Assembly (NCBI GenBank): GCA_900549155.1
Contig: URNF01000033.1
Location: 1-16,585 of the forward strand
DNA length: 16,585 nucleotides
From: an uncultured Oscillospiraceae bacterium
GTDB lineage: Bacteria; Bacillota; Clostridia; Oscillospirales; Acutalibacteraceae
Direction of reading: 5' to 3'
Below are positions 1-6,090 of the stretch, one piece after another. Each line of letters opens with the position of its first letter. Position 1 is the stretch's first letter. Under the pieces are notes generated by a model, which was given only the letters and a program-made list of their open reading frames with translations, was not told where the DNA came from and searched no databases. The translations under genes were made by a program, and so were the position numbers.

Positions 1-168
1 GTGGACGATGCAGTTGGTCACCGCCTCGGAAACGGCGGTGCGCAGATCGGCAAGCTCGTCCACCGCCGGGTCAAGCTGACTGACAAAAGCCGCCGCAGCC
101 GCACGGGCAAAGCCCTCGTTTGCGGAACGGGCGGGGAAGGTGATGCGGGTTTCATTGATCGGTTTCAT
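1..168 (-). CDS. spoIIAB: Anti-sigma F factor / serine kinase SpoIIAB (N-terminal part, runs off window)
   Basis: SpoIIAB binds and inhibits the forespore sigma factor sigma-F, and phosphorylates SpoIIAA to inactivate it. Only the first 56 residues are in the window. They match the SpoIIAB start closely: an NE.FAR segment (residues 17-22, with the Arg at 22 in the region that contacts SpoIIAA and sigma-F in known structures), then QLDP..DEL, then the ATP-binding N-box SEAVTNCIVH with Glu48 and Asn52 of a GHKL kinase. The ATG overlaps the end of spoIIAA by 17 bases and is preceded by AGAAAGGA, so the two genes are translationally coupled. The next gene off the left edge is expected to be sigF (spoIIAC), but this cannot be seen here. 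Confidence 0.93.
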   Translation of the reverse strand, partial: MKPINETRITFPARSANEGFARAAAAAFVSQLDPAVDELADLRTAVSEAVTNCIVH

Positions 169-493
169 GATTTTCTGTCCTTTCCTGCTGTAAGATCTGC
201 AATTTTTCCAATCCTGCCATTTTCATGACCAGCAGCTGTCGCTCGGATGCGCAGCGCACCGAAAGTGTCCCGCCGCGCCCCTTCATCATGCGATAGCGTC
301 CGAGGATCAGCCCGATGCCCGAGCTGTCCATGAAGGAAATGCCGGAAAAATCCAAAATGAGCGTTTTCGCGCCCGTCTGCAGCACTGCCGTGTCGATCTC
401 CTCGCGCAGTCCGCCTGCGGCGTGATGATCGATCTCGCCGCGCAGCAGGGCGGTGAGGGTGTCGCCCACCCGCTCCGTTTTTACCTCTACCAT
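152..493 (-). CDS. spoIIAA: Anti-sigma F factor antagonist SpoIIAA (STAS domain)
   Basis: A 113-residue single STAS-domain protein. Dephosphorylated SpoIIAA displaces sigma-F from SpoIIAB in the forespore. SpoIIAB phosphorylates it at one serine, and SpoIIE reverses this. The family motif FMDSSGIGLILGRY lies at residues 54-67, and Ser57/Ser58 fall where the Bacillus subtilis phosphoserine (Ser58) lies. The length is normal for the family. The open frame extends upstream, but the start is set at the ATG of MVEVK because AAAGGA sits 8 bases before it. An ATG three codons upstream would overlap that same site. The gene lies about 110 bases beyond ispF, behind a hairpin, so it probably has its own sporulation-controlled promoter as well as any read-through. 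Confidence 0.95.
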   Translation of the reverse strand: MVEVKTERVGDTLTALLRGEIDHHAAGGLREEIDTAVLQTGAKTLILDFSGISFMDSSGIGLILGRYRMMKGRGGTLSVRCASERQLLVMKMAGLEKLQILQQERTENHETDQ

Positions 494-513
494 CCAAAAC
501 ATCCTTTCTGTGG

Positions 514-552
514 CAAAAAGAAAAGGCCCTATCCATAAGGATAAGACCTTTT
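514..552 (-). terminator. Rho-independent terminator after ispF
   Basis: Read on the minus strand, arms at 552-539 and 534-521 pair over 14 bp (two G-U wobbles) around a TTAT loop. The stem ends in CCTTTT, followed by CTTTTT. It lies between ispF and spoIIAA and should end the housekeeping operon. A TATATT box sits just upstream, so the hairpin could instead, or also, be a leader hairpin of the spoIIA transcript. Confidence 0.8.
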
Positions 553-559
553 CGGTGAA

Positions 560-600
560 AATATACGGGAAAGCTGTCGTCGAAACAGAAAAAATTCTGT
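560..600 (-). promoter_or_regulatory. Candidate spoIIA control region (TATATT box, near-match Spo0A box, small inverted repeat)
   Basis: Three weak signals lie between ispF and spoIIAA. The minus strand has TATATT at 565-560, a plausible -10. The plus strand has CGTCGAA at 578-584, one mismatch from the Spo0A box TGTCGAA, which would fall near -26 to -32. An ACAGAA/TTCTGT inverted repeat with a 4-base spacer spans 585-600. No convincing -35 lies 16-18 bases from TATATT and no clear sigma-H promoter was found. In known spore formers spoIIA is under Spo0A and sigma-H control. The assignment here is an inference from position. Confidence 0.25.
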
Positions 601-603
601 CGC

Positions 604-1071
604 TCAGGTGAGGAGACACACGGCGTGTGCCGCGATGCCCTCGCCACTGCCGGTAAAGCCGAGCCCCTCCTCGGTCGTCGCCTTGACGCTGCACTGCCCG
701 ACGGCAATGCCCATGGCGGCAGCAAGCTTTTCCCGCATCTGCGGGATAAAGGGAGACAGCTTCGGCTTTTGCGCCAGCACGGTGGCATCCACATTGCCGA
801 TGGCAAAGCCCGCCGCGCGCACCGTTTTTGCCACTTCGGCGAGCAGCCCCAAGCTGTCCGCACCCGCAAACGCAGGATCGGTGTCGGGAAACAGCTTGCC
901 GATGTCGCCGAGCGCCGCCGCGCCCAAAAGGGCGTCGGCGATCGCGTGCGCCAGCACGTCGGCGTCGGAATGTCCGAGCAGCCCCTTTTCAAACGGGATG
1001 TCCACGCCGCCGAGAATGAGTCGCCGCCCCTCGGTCAGACGGTGTACGTCATAGCCGTGTCCGATACGCAT
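604..1071 (-). CDS. ispF: 2-C-methyl-D-erythritol 2,4-cyclodiphosphate synthase
   Basis: IspF converts CDP-ME 2-phosphate to the cyclic diphosphate MEcPP and CMP in the MEP pathway of isoprenoid synthesis. It is a cytosolic trimer with an active-site zinc. The 155-residue product is full length and opens with MRIGHGYDVHRL. Asp8 and His10, together with His42, match the zinc ligands, followed by the LGHSDADVL motif (residues 32-40). The C-terminal ATTEEGLGFTGSGEGI segment is also typical. It is the last gene of the operon, 8 bases after the M18 peptidase stop. Its ribosome site is weak (TGAGGT, 6 bases before the ATG), so coupling to the upstream gene is likely. The usual partner ispD is not in the window. 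Confidence 0.97.
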   Translation of the reverse strand: MRIGHGYDVHRLTEGRRLILGGVDIPFEKGLLGHSDADVLAHAIADALLGAAALGDIGKLFPDTDPAFAGADSLGLLAEVAKTVRAAGFAIGNVDATVLAQKPKLSPFIPQMREKLAAAMGIAVGQCSVKATTEEGLGFTGSGEGIAAHAVCLLT

Positions 1072-1079
1072 GGTATACC

Positions 1080-2465
1080 TCAGCGGGCAAACAGAGCGGA
1101 GAACGCTCTGTGCGCCATGTGCACATCGATCTTGGAAACGATCTCAAACGGCGCGTGCATGGACAGCACCGGCACACCGAGATCGACCGTGTCCACATTC
1201 AGGTTGGCGATATACATGGCGACCGTGCCGCCGCCGCCTGCGTCCACCTTGCCCATTTCGCCGATCTGCCACAGGACGTTTTTCTCGTCCAGCACGCGGC
1301 GGATCTCCGCCATCAGCTCGGCGGAAGCGTCGTTGGTGTCATATTTGCCGCGCGAGCCGGTGTATTTCGTGATGCACACACCGTAGTTCAGCTGGCAGCT
1401 GTTGGATTTCACCATGACCTCGGGATAGATCGGGTCGAAAGCGGCGTTGACGTCTGCGGACAGGCAGACGGACTTTGACAGCACATGGCGACCGGCGACA
1501 CCGGTTGCCGCCGCGAGATCCTCGATGAAATAGGGCAGGAAAGAGGACTGCATGCCGGTCGCGCCGACCGAGCCGATCTCCTCTTTGTCCGCGAGGACGG
1601 TCACCGCCGTATAGGCGGGATGCGGATTTTCAAACAGCGCCGTCAGCGCGGGATAGGCGCAAACGCGGTCGTCGTGACCGTAGGCGCCGATCATGCTGCG
1701 GTCAAGACCGATGTCGCGTGCCTTGAATGCGGGCACGATCTCCAGCTCGGCGGAAAGGAAGTCCGCTTCCGTGATGCCGTATTTTTCATGCAGCAGCGAG
1801 AGGATGTTCAGCTTCACGGCGTTGTCCTCTTCGCCGGCGAGTGCGCGCGAGCCGATGAGCAGATTGAGATCCTCACCCTTCACGACCTCGGTCGCCTTGC
1901 GCTCCATCTGCTCCTTGCCGAGATGCGGCAAAAGGTCGGTGACGCAGAAAACGGGATCGTTGTCGTCCTCGCCGATGCGGACGTTGACCGCCGTGCCGTC
2001 CTTTTTCACCACGACGCCGTGCAGGGAAAGCGGCGTTGCCGTCCACTGATATTTCTTGATGCCGCCGTAGTAGTGCGTGTCAAGATAGGCAAGCTCGCTG
2101 TCCTCATACAGCGGGTTGGGCTTTAAGTCCAGACGCGGGGAGTCGATGTGCGCCGCCGCGATGGACACGCCGTCGGTGAGCGGCTTTTCGCCGATGGTGG
2201 CAAGAATGAGGGACTTGCCGCGGTTGTTGACATAGACCTTGTCGCCCGCCTTGAGCTTTGCCGACGGCTCAAACGGCACAAAACCGTTTTTCTCCGCCAT
2301 GCGCACCGCGGCGCACACCGCTTCGCGCTCGGTTTTGGCGTCGTTTAAGAACTGCACGTATGCCTTGCAGTAGTCGTCCGCAGCCTTGACGGCGGCGGCG
2401 TCCAGCGTCTTTGCACCGTTCTTGGTGGTAAAGCACAGATCCTTTGCGTTCTTTGTGTTTTCCAT
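1080..2465 (-). CDS. M18 family aminopeptidase
   Basis: A 461-residue cytosolic dizinc aminopeptidase of family M18 (aspartyl aminopeptidase / yeast aminopeptidase I / bacterial ApeA-like), which trims N-terminal residues from peptides. Metal and catalytic motifs appear in order: AAHIDSPRLD (His106, Asp108), YGHDDR (Asp265 region), DKEEIGS (Glu295/Glu296), SADVNAAFDP (Asp338) and SMHAPFE (His437). The length fits the family. The start is the ATG preceded by TAAGGAG at a 9-base spacing. That site contains the stop codon of the upstream transglycosylase gene, so the genes are tightly coupled. Substrate preference (acidic or neutral residues) cannot be read from the sequence. The open frame continues upstream but without a better start. 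Confidence 0.95.
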   Translation of the reverse strand: MENTKNAKDLCFTTKNGAKTLDAAAVKAADDYCKAYVQFLNDAKTEREAVCAAVRMAEKNGFVPFEPSAKLKAGDKVYVNNRGKSLILATIGEKPLTDGVSIAAAHIDSPRLDLKPNPLYEDSELAYLDTHYYGGIKKYQWTATPLSLHGVVVKKDGTAVNVRIGEDDNDPVFCVTDLLPHLGKEQMERKATEVVKGEDLNLLIGSRALAGEEDNAVKLNILSLLHEKYGITEADFLSAELEIVPAFKARDIGLDRSMIGAYGHDDRVCAYPALTALFENPHPAYTAVTVLADKEEIGSVGATGMQSSFLPYFIEDLAAATGVAGRHVLSKSVCLSADVNAAFDPIYPEVMVKSNSCQLNYGVCITKYTGSRGKYDTNDASAELMAEIRRVLDEKNVLWQIGEMGKVDAGGGGTVAMYIANLNVDTVDLGVPVLSMHAPFEIVSKIDVHMAHRAFSALFAR

Positions 2466-2478
2466 GATGTTTCGCTCC

Positions 2479-3060
2479 TTACCGTATATGATATAGTTTT
2501 TGGTAAACCGATTGGGCTTTTTCGATCCGACGGACATAGGTTTCTGTTTCGGCATAGGGGATCTTCTTCAGATGCACGCCGTCGTCGGAATAGCGGCTGT
2601 CGGAGAGCCAGCGGCGCACATTGCCCTGCCCCGCGTTATAGGCGGCAAGCACGGCATCCTCGTCCTCAAACTGCTCATACAGCAGCCGCAGTGTATAAGT
2701 GCCGAAGCGGATGTTGGTCTCGGGGTCGGTGAGCGCTTTTGCATCCTGCTTTTCCTTGATCCCTGCGCGCCGCTGCGCCCAGTCGAAGGTGTCGGGGGTG
2801 AGCTGCATCAGTCCGACGGCGCCCGCATGGGAGACCGCCTCGGGCTTATAGTGGCTCTCGACGCAGATGACCGCGCAGATGAGCGACGGGGTGATGTCAT
2901 ATTCCGCGCTGTATTTTTCGATAAGCTCTGTATAGGCGAGCGGGTATTCCGTGCGCATATAGCGGCGATAGCCGTTAAACAGCAGCGCGCCGACGCCGCA
3001 GAGAATGAGCAGCACGATCGCCGTCAGCCGCAGCACATGGCGGGTGCGTTTTTGCTTCAT
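2479..3060 (-). CDS. Membrane-anchored lytic transglycosylase (SLT domain)
   Basis: A 193-residue protein with a basic start, one membrane segment (about residues 10-29) and an extracytoplasmic SLT/Slt70-like catalytic domain. The domain carries the catalytic glutamate in CVESHY (Glu68), then GAVGLMQLTP (82-89 region) and AAYNAGQGNV (139-148), the standard goose-lysozyme-like transglycosylase motifs. Such enzymes cleave peptidoglycan with formation of 1,6-anhydro-MurNAc ends and act in wall turnover or spore morphogenesis. The ATG at 3060 overlaps the coaE stop in an ATGA arrangement, with AGGTGG 5 bases upstream. A GTG three codons earlier is possible but is poorly placed relative to that site. 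The combination with coaE and a peptidase in one operon says little about its specific role. Confidence 0.93.
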   Translation of the reverse strand: MKQKRTRHVLRLTAIVLLILCGVGALLFNGYRRYMRTEYPLAYTELIEKYSAEYDITPSLICAVICVESHYKPEAVSHAGAVGLMQLTPDTFDWAQRRAGIKEKQDAKALTDPETNIRFGTYTLRLLYEQFEDEDAVLAAYNAGQGNVRRWLSDSRYSDDGVHLKKIPYAETETYVRRIEKAQSVYQKLYHIR

Positions 3061-3647
3061 GTGTGCCACCTGCCGATCTGCTCAAAAAGGGCGGCGGCAA
3101 GTGCTGCGGGCGTTTTGTCGCCGTTATTATACAGTAGTATGTCCGCGCGGGCGGCATAAAATGCCGTGTCCGGCTGCGCCGCCATGCGCTTTTTGGCTTC
3201 TTCTTCGGAAATGGCGTCCCGCGCCGTGATGCGGGCAAGGCGCACACTGTCGTCGGCGACGATCGCCGCCGTGTGATCGCAAAGGGCGTCAAGCCCCGTT
3301 TCAAACAGCAGCGGCGCATCGAGAATGACGGCGTCGCCCTTTGCCCTTTCCAGCGCCGCGCGGATGCGGGCGAGGATCGCGGGATGGGTGAGAGCGTTGA
3401 GCCTTGCCGTGTTTTCCTTTGACGAAAAGGCGACGGCGGCAAGCGCCTTGCGGTCAAGGCTGCCGTCGGGCAAAAGAATGTCCTCGCCGAAAGCGTCCGC
3501 AAGCGCAGGCAAAACGGGCGAGCCTTTTGCGGTCACGGTGCGGGCGATCGCGTCGGCGTCCACAAGCGGGATGCCGCGTTGCGAAAGCAGCAGCGCGACA
3601 GTGGATTTCCCGGCACCTGTCGGCCCTGTCAGCCCCAGCTTAACCAA
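3057..3647 (-). CDS. coaE: Dephospho-CoA kinase (TTG start)
   Basis: CoaE phosphorylates the 3'-hydroxyl of dephospho-CoA, the last step of coenzyme A synthesis. The 196-residue product is normal length. It has the P-loop GPTGAGKS (residues 8-15), the VDADAIAR motif (29-36) that holds the catalytic Asp, a LTHP segment and the VILDAPLLFETG stretch, all typical of CoaE. The start codon is TTG. It is supported by the strong site GAGGTGA located 6 bases upstream inside the last codons of tsaC, and because translation from TTG gives the conserved start LVKLGLTG. The first codons overlap the tsaC stop by 8 bases, and the gene overlaps the next one by 4 bases (ATGA). Confidence 0.95.
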   Translation of the reverse strand: MVKLGLTGPTGAGKSTVALLLSQRGIPLVDADAIARTVTAKGSPVLPALADAFGEDILLPDGSLDRKALAAVAFSSKENTARLNALTHPAILARIRAALERAKGDAVILDAPLLFETGLDALCDHTAAIVADDSVRLARITARDAISEEEAKKRMAAQPDTAFYAARADILLYNNGDKTPAALAAALFEQIGRWHT

Positions 3648-4659
3648 GGTCGATCACCTCGAATCCCGCAGCGCGCAGCAGGCGGTTATACACCGCCAGT
3701 CCCACGCCGTCCGCATCGGGGCAGGCGGCATAGACAAGTTCTGCCCCGCGATCGTCGAGCTTGCGCAGCGCGTCGAACACCTCCCGCGCCTGTGCGGCGT
3801 GGTCGTCGCGCGCACCATAGGTGAGATACGGCACAGAAAGTGCCTGCTCCTCGCCGTCAAAGCATAAAGCGGTCGGTTTTTCCGCCGCATGGCTGTTCAC
3901 AAACGCCGCAAAGGCGGCGGGGCTGCCTTTCACTAAGATCACATGCGCGCGCGGCGCATAGTGCTTATATTTCATGCCGGGCGAAGCGGCGACCGCACCG
4001 TCCTTCAGAGCAGCGGTGACCGCCGGATGAATTTCCAATTCGCCGCAGACTTCGCGCAGCATGGCGGGCGTGATGCCGCCGGGACGCAAAAGGCGCGGCG
4101 TGCCGTGCGCCAGGTCGAGAACCGTGGACTCCACCCCCACCGCACAGTCCCCGCCGTCCAAAACGGCGGCAATGCGTCCGTCCATGTCTTCCATGGTGCG
4201 GGCAGCGTTGGTGGGGCTTGGGCTGCCCGAGCGGTTCGCCGACGGTGCGGCGAGCGGACAGCCTGCGGCGGCGATGACCGCCCTTGCCACAGGGTGGGCG
4301 GGAAAGCGCACTGCGACGGTGGAAAGTCCCGCCGTCACCTCGTGCGGCACACAGGGTGCTGCGGGCAGGATCATCGTGAGCGGTCCCGGCCAAAATGCCG
4401 CCGCCAGCTTTTTTGCGATCGGCGGAATGGCAGTGACAAGCGGCGCCCAGTCGTCAAGTGCCGCAATGTGCACGATGAGCGGGTTGTCCGCAGGTCTGCC
4501 TTTGGCTTCGAAAATGCGGGCGACCGCCGCGCCGTTCGTGGCGTCCGCCGCCAGACCGTAGACCGTTTCGGTCGGAATGGCGACCAGCTCGCCCGCCGCC
4601 AGCAGTCTGCCTGCGGCGGCAATGCCGTCGGCATCGGCGGCAAGAAGTGTTGTTTGCAT
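3640..4659 (-). CDS. tsaC: L-threonylcarbamoyladenylate synthase, long Sua5 type
   Basis: The enzyme condenses threonine, bicarbonate and ATP to threonylcarbamoyl-AMP, the first step of the t6A37 modification of ANN-decoding tRNAs. At 339 residues it is the long Sua5/YwlC form. The catalytic YrdC domain spans about residues 5-205, with PTETVYGL (29-36), KGRPADNPL (53-61), APSANRSG (138-145) and the GVEST..D segment (175-182). The linker SPGMKYKHYAPR (226-237) leads to the C-terminal Sua5 domain, ending in a GVGLAVYNRLLRAA motif. The ATG at 4659 has GAAGGAGA 8 bases upstream, within the prfA 3' end, and only 3 bases separate it from the prfA stop. A tsaC-type gene close to prfA is a common Firmicutes arrangement. 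The symbol sua5 or ywlC would be equally correct. Confidence 0.95.
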   Translation of the reverse strand: MQTTLLAADADGIAAAGRLLAAGELVAIPTETVYGLAADATNGAAVARIFEAKGRPADNPLIVHIAALDDWAPLVTAIPPIAKKLAAAFWPGPLTMILPAAPCVPHEVTAGLSTVAVRFPAHPVARAVIAAAGCPLAAPSANRSGSPSPTNAARTMEDMDGRIAAVLDGGDCAVGVESTVLDLAHGTPRLLRPGGITPAMLREVCGELEIHPAVTAALKDGAVAASPGMKYKHYAPRAHVILVKGSPAAFAAFVNSHAAEKPTALCFDGEEQALSVPYLTYGARDDHAAQAREVFDALRKLDDRGAELVYAACPDADGVGLAVYNRLLRAAGFEVIDLG

Positions 4660-4662
4660 AGC

Positions 4663-5730
4663 TTATGTCTCCTTCTCCTGCGCTTGCAGCTTGGCGGCAC
4701 GGTCGGCGGCGTGCAGGGCATCCACGATCTCGGAAAGATCGCCGTCGAGGATACTGTCAATGCGGTAGAGCGTCAGACCGATGCGGTGATCGGTCACCCG
4801 CCCCTGCGGGAAGTTATAGGTGCGGATGCGTTCGCTGCGGTCGCCTGTGCCGACCTGCGCCTTGCGGTCGGCGGCATAGGCGGCGTCCCTTGCGGTCTTT
4901 TCCTGCTCGAAAAGGCGGGCGCGCAGCACCCGCAGCGCCTTGTCCTTGTTTTTGAACTGGCTGCGCTCGTCCTGACATTCCACCACCATGCCCGTCGGCA
5001 GGTGGGTGATGCGGATGGCGGAGTCGGTTTTGTTGATGTGCTGTCCGCCCGCGCCGCTCGCGCGGTAGGTGTCGATCTTTAAGTCCTGCGGACGAATCTC
5101 CACCTCCACCTCGTCCATCTGCGGCAGCACCGCCACGGTGACGGTGGACGTGTGGATCCTGCCGCCCGTTTCGGTCTCCGGCACGCGCTGTACACGGTGG
5201 ACGCCGCTTTCGAACTTGAAGCGGCTGTATGCCCCCTGTCCGCTGACGGAGAAGCAGACTTCCTTGTAGCCGCCGAGCTCAGTGGCGTTTTCGCTCATCT
5301 TCTCGGTCACAAAGCCGCATTTTTCCGCGAACATGTCATACATGCGGAAAAGCGACGCGGCAAACAGCGCCGACTCCTCGCCGCCCGCGCCCGCGCGGAT
5401 CTCGACGATGATGTCCTTGTCGTCCAGCGGGTCGCGCGGCAGCATGAGCTCCTTTATGGTCTGCGTCAGGTGCGCCATGTCGGCTTTTGCCGCTTCCAGC
5501 TCCTCGGCGGCAAGCGCGGCAAGCTCCGCGTCGCCGAGCATCGCGGTCGCGTCCGCCGCCCGCTTTTCTGCGGCGTGCAGGGCGGCAGCGGCGTCGGCAA
5601 TGGGTTTTATCTCGTTTGCGTCTTTGAGTGTTTTTTGATACAGTGCGGGGTCCGCCAAAACGGCAGGATCGCACAGACGCTGCGTCAGCTCCTCAAAGCG
5701 GTTTTGCAGCGTCAAAAGATTTTCGGTCAT
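4663..5730 (-). CDS. prfA: Peptide chain release factor 1
   Basis: RF1 recognises UAA and UAG stop codons and triggers peptidyl-tRNA hydrolysis. The 355-residue protein is full length. The stop-codon recognition tripeptide of the PxT type is PET at 184-186 (in QRVPETE), as in other Firmicutes, and the catalytic GGQ loop is GAGGQHINKTD (227-236, Gln230). An N-terminal helical domain (about 1-100) precedes a GAGGEESALFA segment (114-124). The ATG at 5730 follows AGAGGAG with a 7-base spacer. A short inverted repeat abuts that ribosome site. prmC, which methylates this Gln and usually sits beside prfA, is not present here. Confidence 0.97.
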   Translation of the reverse strand: MTENLLTLQNRFEELTQRLCDPAVLADPALYQKTLKDANEIKPIADAAAALHAAEKRAADATAMLGDAELAALAAEELEAAKADMAHLTQTIKELMLPRDPLDDKDIIVEIRAGAGGEESALFAASLFRMYDMFAEKCGFVTEKMSENATELGGYKEVCFSVSGQGAYSRFKFESGVHRVQRVPETETGGRIHTSTVTVAVLPQMDEVEVEIRPQDLKIDTYRASGAGGQHINKTDSAIRITHLPTGMVVECQDERSQFKNKDKALRVLRARLFEQEKTARDAAYAADRKAQVGTGDRSERIRTYNFPQGRVTDHRIGLTLYRIDSILDGDLSEIVDALHAADRAAKLQAQEKET

Positions 5731-5743
5731 CGGAAAGCTCCTC

Positions 5744-5765
5744 TCTGTTTTTTCAAAAAAACAGA
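5744..5765. repeat. Small A/T-rich inverted repeat between the DUF951 gene and prfA
   Basis: Arms TCTGTTTTTT (5744-5753) and AAAAAACAGA (5756-5765) are perfect reverse complements separated by two bases. On the transcript it would form a weak, mostly A-U hairpin immediately before the prfA ribosome site (5744-5738). No U-tract follows it in the minus direction, so a terminator is unlikely. Any effect on prfA translation is speculative. Confidence 0.5.
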
Positions 5766-5771
5766 AGGGCG

Positions 5772-5948
5772 CTAGCGGTGCACCGTTTTGATGCGCTTTT
5801 CGATTTTGAGGCGCGGGGCGAGGAATTCCCGCCCGCAGCCGACGCAGCGCAGGCGGAAATCCATGCCGATGCGCAGCACCTCAAAGGTGTGACTGCCGCA
5901 GGGGTGCGGCTTGCGCATCTCCAAACGGTCGCCCACTTGTATATCCAC
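5772..5948 (-). CDS. DUF951 family small protein (GTG start)
   Basis: A 58-residue protein of unknown function that matches the small DUF951 family of Firmicutes. Visible features are MDIQVGDRLEMRKPHPCG at the start, FEVLRIGMDFRLRC in the middle, and a VGCGREF segment. Cysteines at 17, 35 and 38 (HPCG then CVGC) suggest a small zinc-bound fold, which is an inference. The GTG start is supported by GAGGGGG 8 bases upstream and by the family's conserved length. It is the first gene of the minus-strand operon, 41 bases before prfA, and its start lies about 30 bases downstream of the likely transcription start. Confidence 0.9.
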   Translation of the reverse strand: MDIQVGDRLEMRKPHPCGSHTFEVLRIGMDFRLRCVGCGREFLAPRLKIEKRIKTVHR

Positions 5949-5984
5949 GGCGGTATCCCCCTCTCTGTCATTTTATAATACAGT

Positions 5985-6013
5985 AGTATAGCATTTTTGT
6001 GCGCACTCTGCAA
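5985..6013 (-). promoter_or_regulatory. Sigma-A-like promoter of the DUF951-prfA-tsaC-coaE-SLT-M18-ispF operon
   Basis: On the minus strand TTGCAG (6013-6008) is followed after 17 bases by TATACT (5990-5985), preceded by TGC, an extended -10. The -35 is only half consensus, but the -10 and spacing are good. No other promoter of similar quality is apparent further down the operon, so this site may drive all seven genes. Confidence 0.65.
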
Positions 6014-6030
6014 GCCTTTGCAAAAAAAGG

Positions 6031-6059
6031 TTGAAAGCAAGCGCCGGATGCGGTAAAAT
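6031..6059 (+). promoter_or_regulatory. Sigma-A-like promoter of the lipoprotein gene
   Basis: TTGAAA (6031-6036), a 17-base spacer and TAAAAT (6054-6059) lie 32 bases before the ATG of the BMP-family lipoprotein gene. It is divergent from the minus-strand operon promoter, with only 17 bases between the two -35 boxes, so the two promoters could share a regulator. Confidence 0.7.
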
Positions 6060-6090
6060 TTAGTCAACAGCTTGTCAAGGGGGCTTTGCC

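Noticed and set aside
604..694. An upstream extension of spoIIAA into ispF
   Set aside because: The frame is open, but the extra 67 codons cross the terminator hairpin, are unlike any STAS protein, and lack a ribosome site. The AAAGGA-preceded ATG gives the exact family length.
3123..3140. TATAAT-like box in coaE sharing an ATACTACTGTAT stretch with the operon promoter region near 5976-5990
   Set aside because: It lies in codons for Ile-Leu-Leu-Tyr-Asn-Asn of CoaE, has no -35 at a suitable distance, and the shared 12-mer is most simply chance.
3943..5082. Long plus-strand open frame across tsaC and prfA
   Set aside because: It runs antisense through two well-defined housekeeping genes and has no motif of its own.
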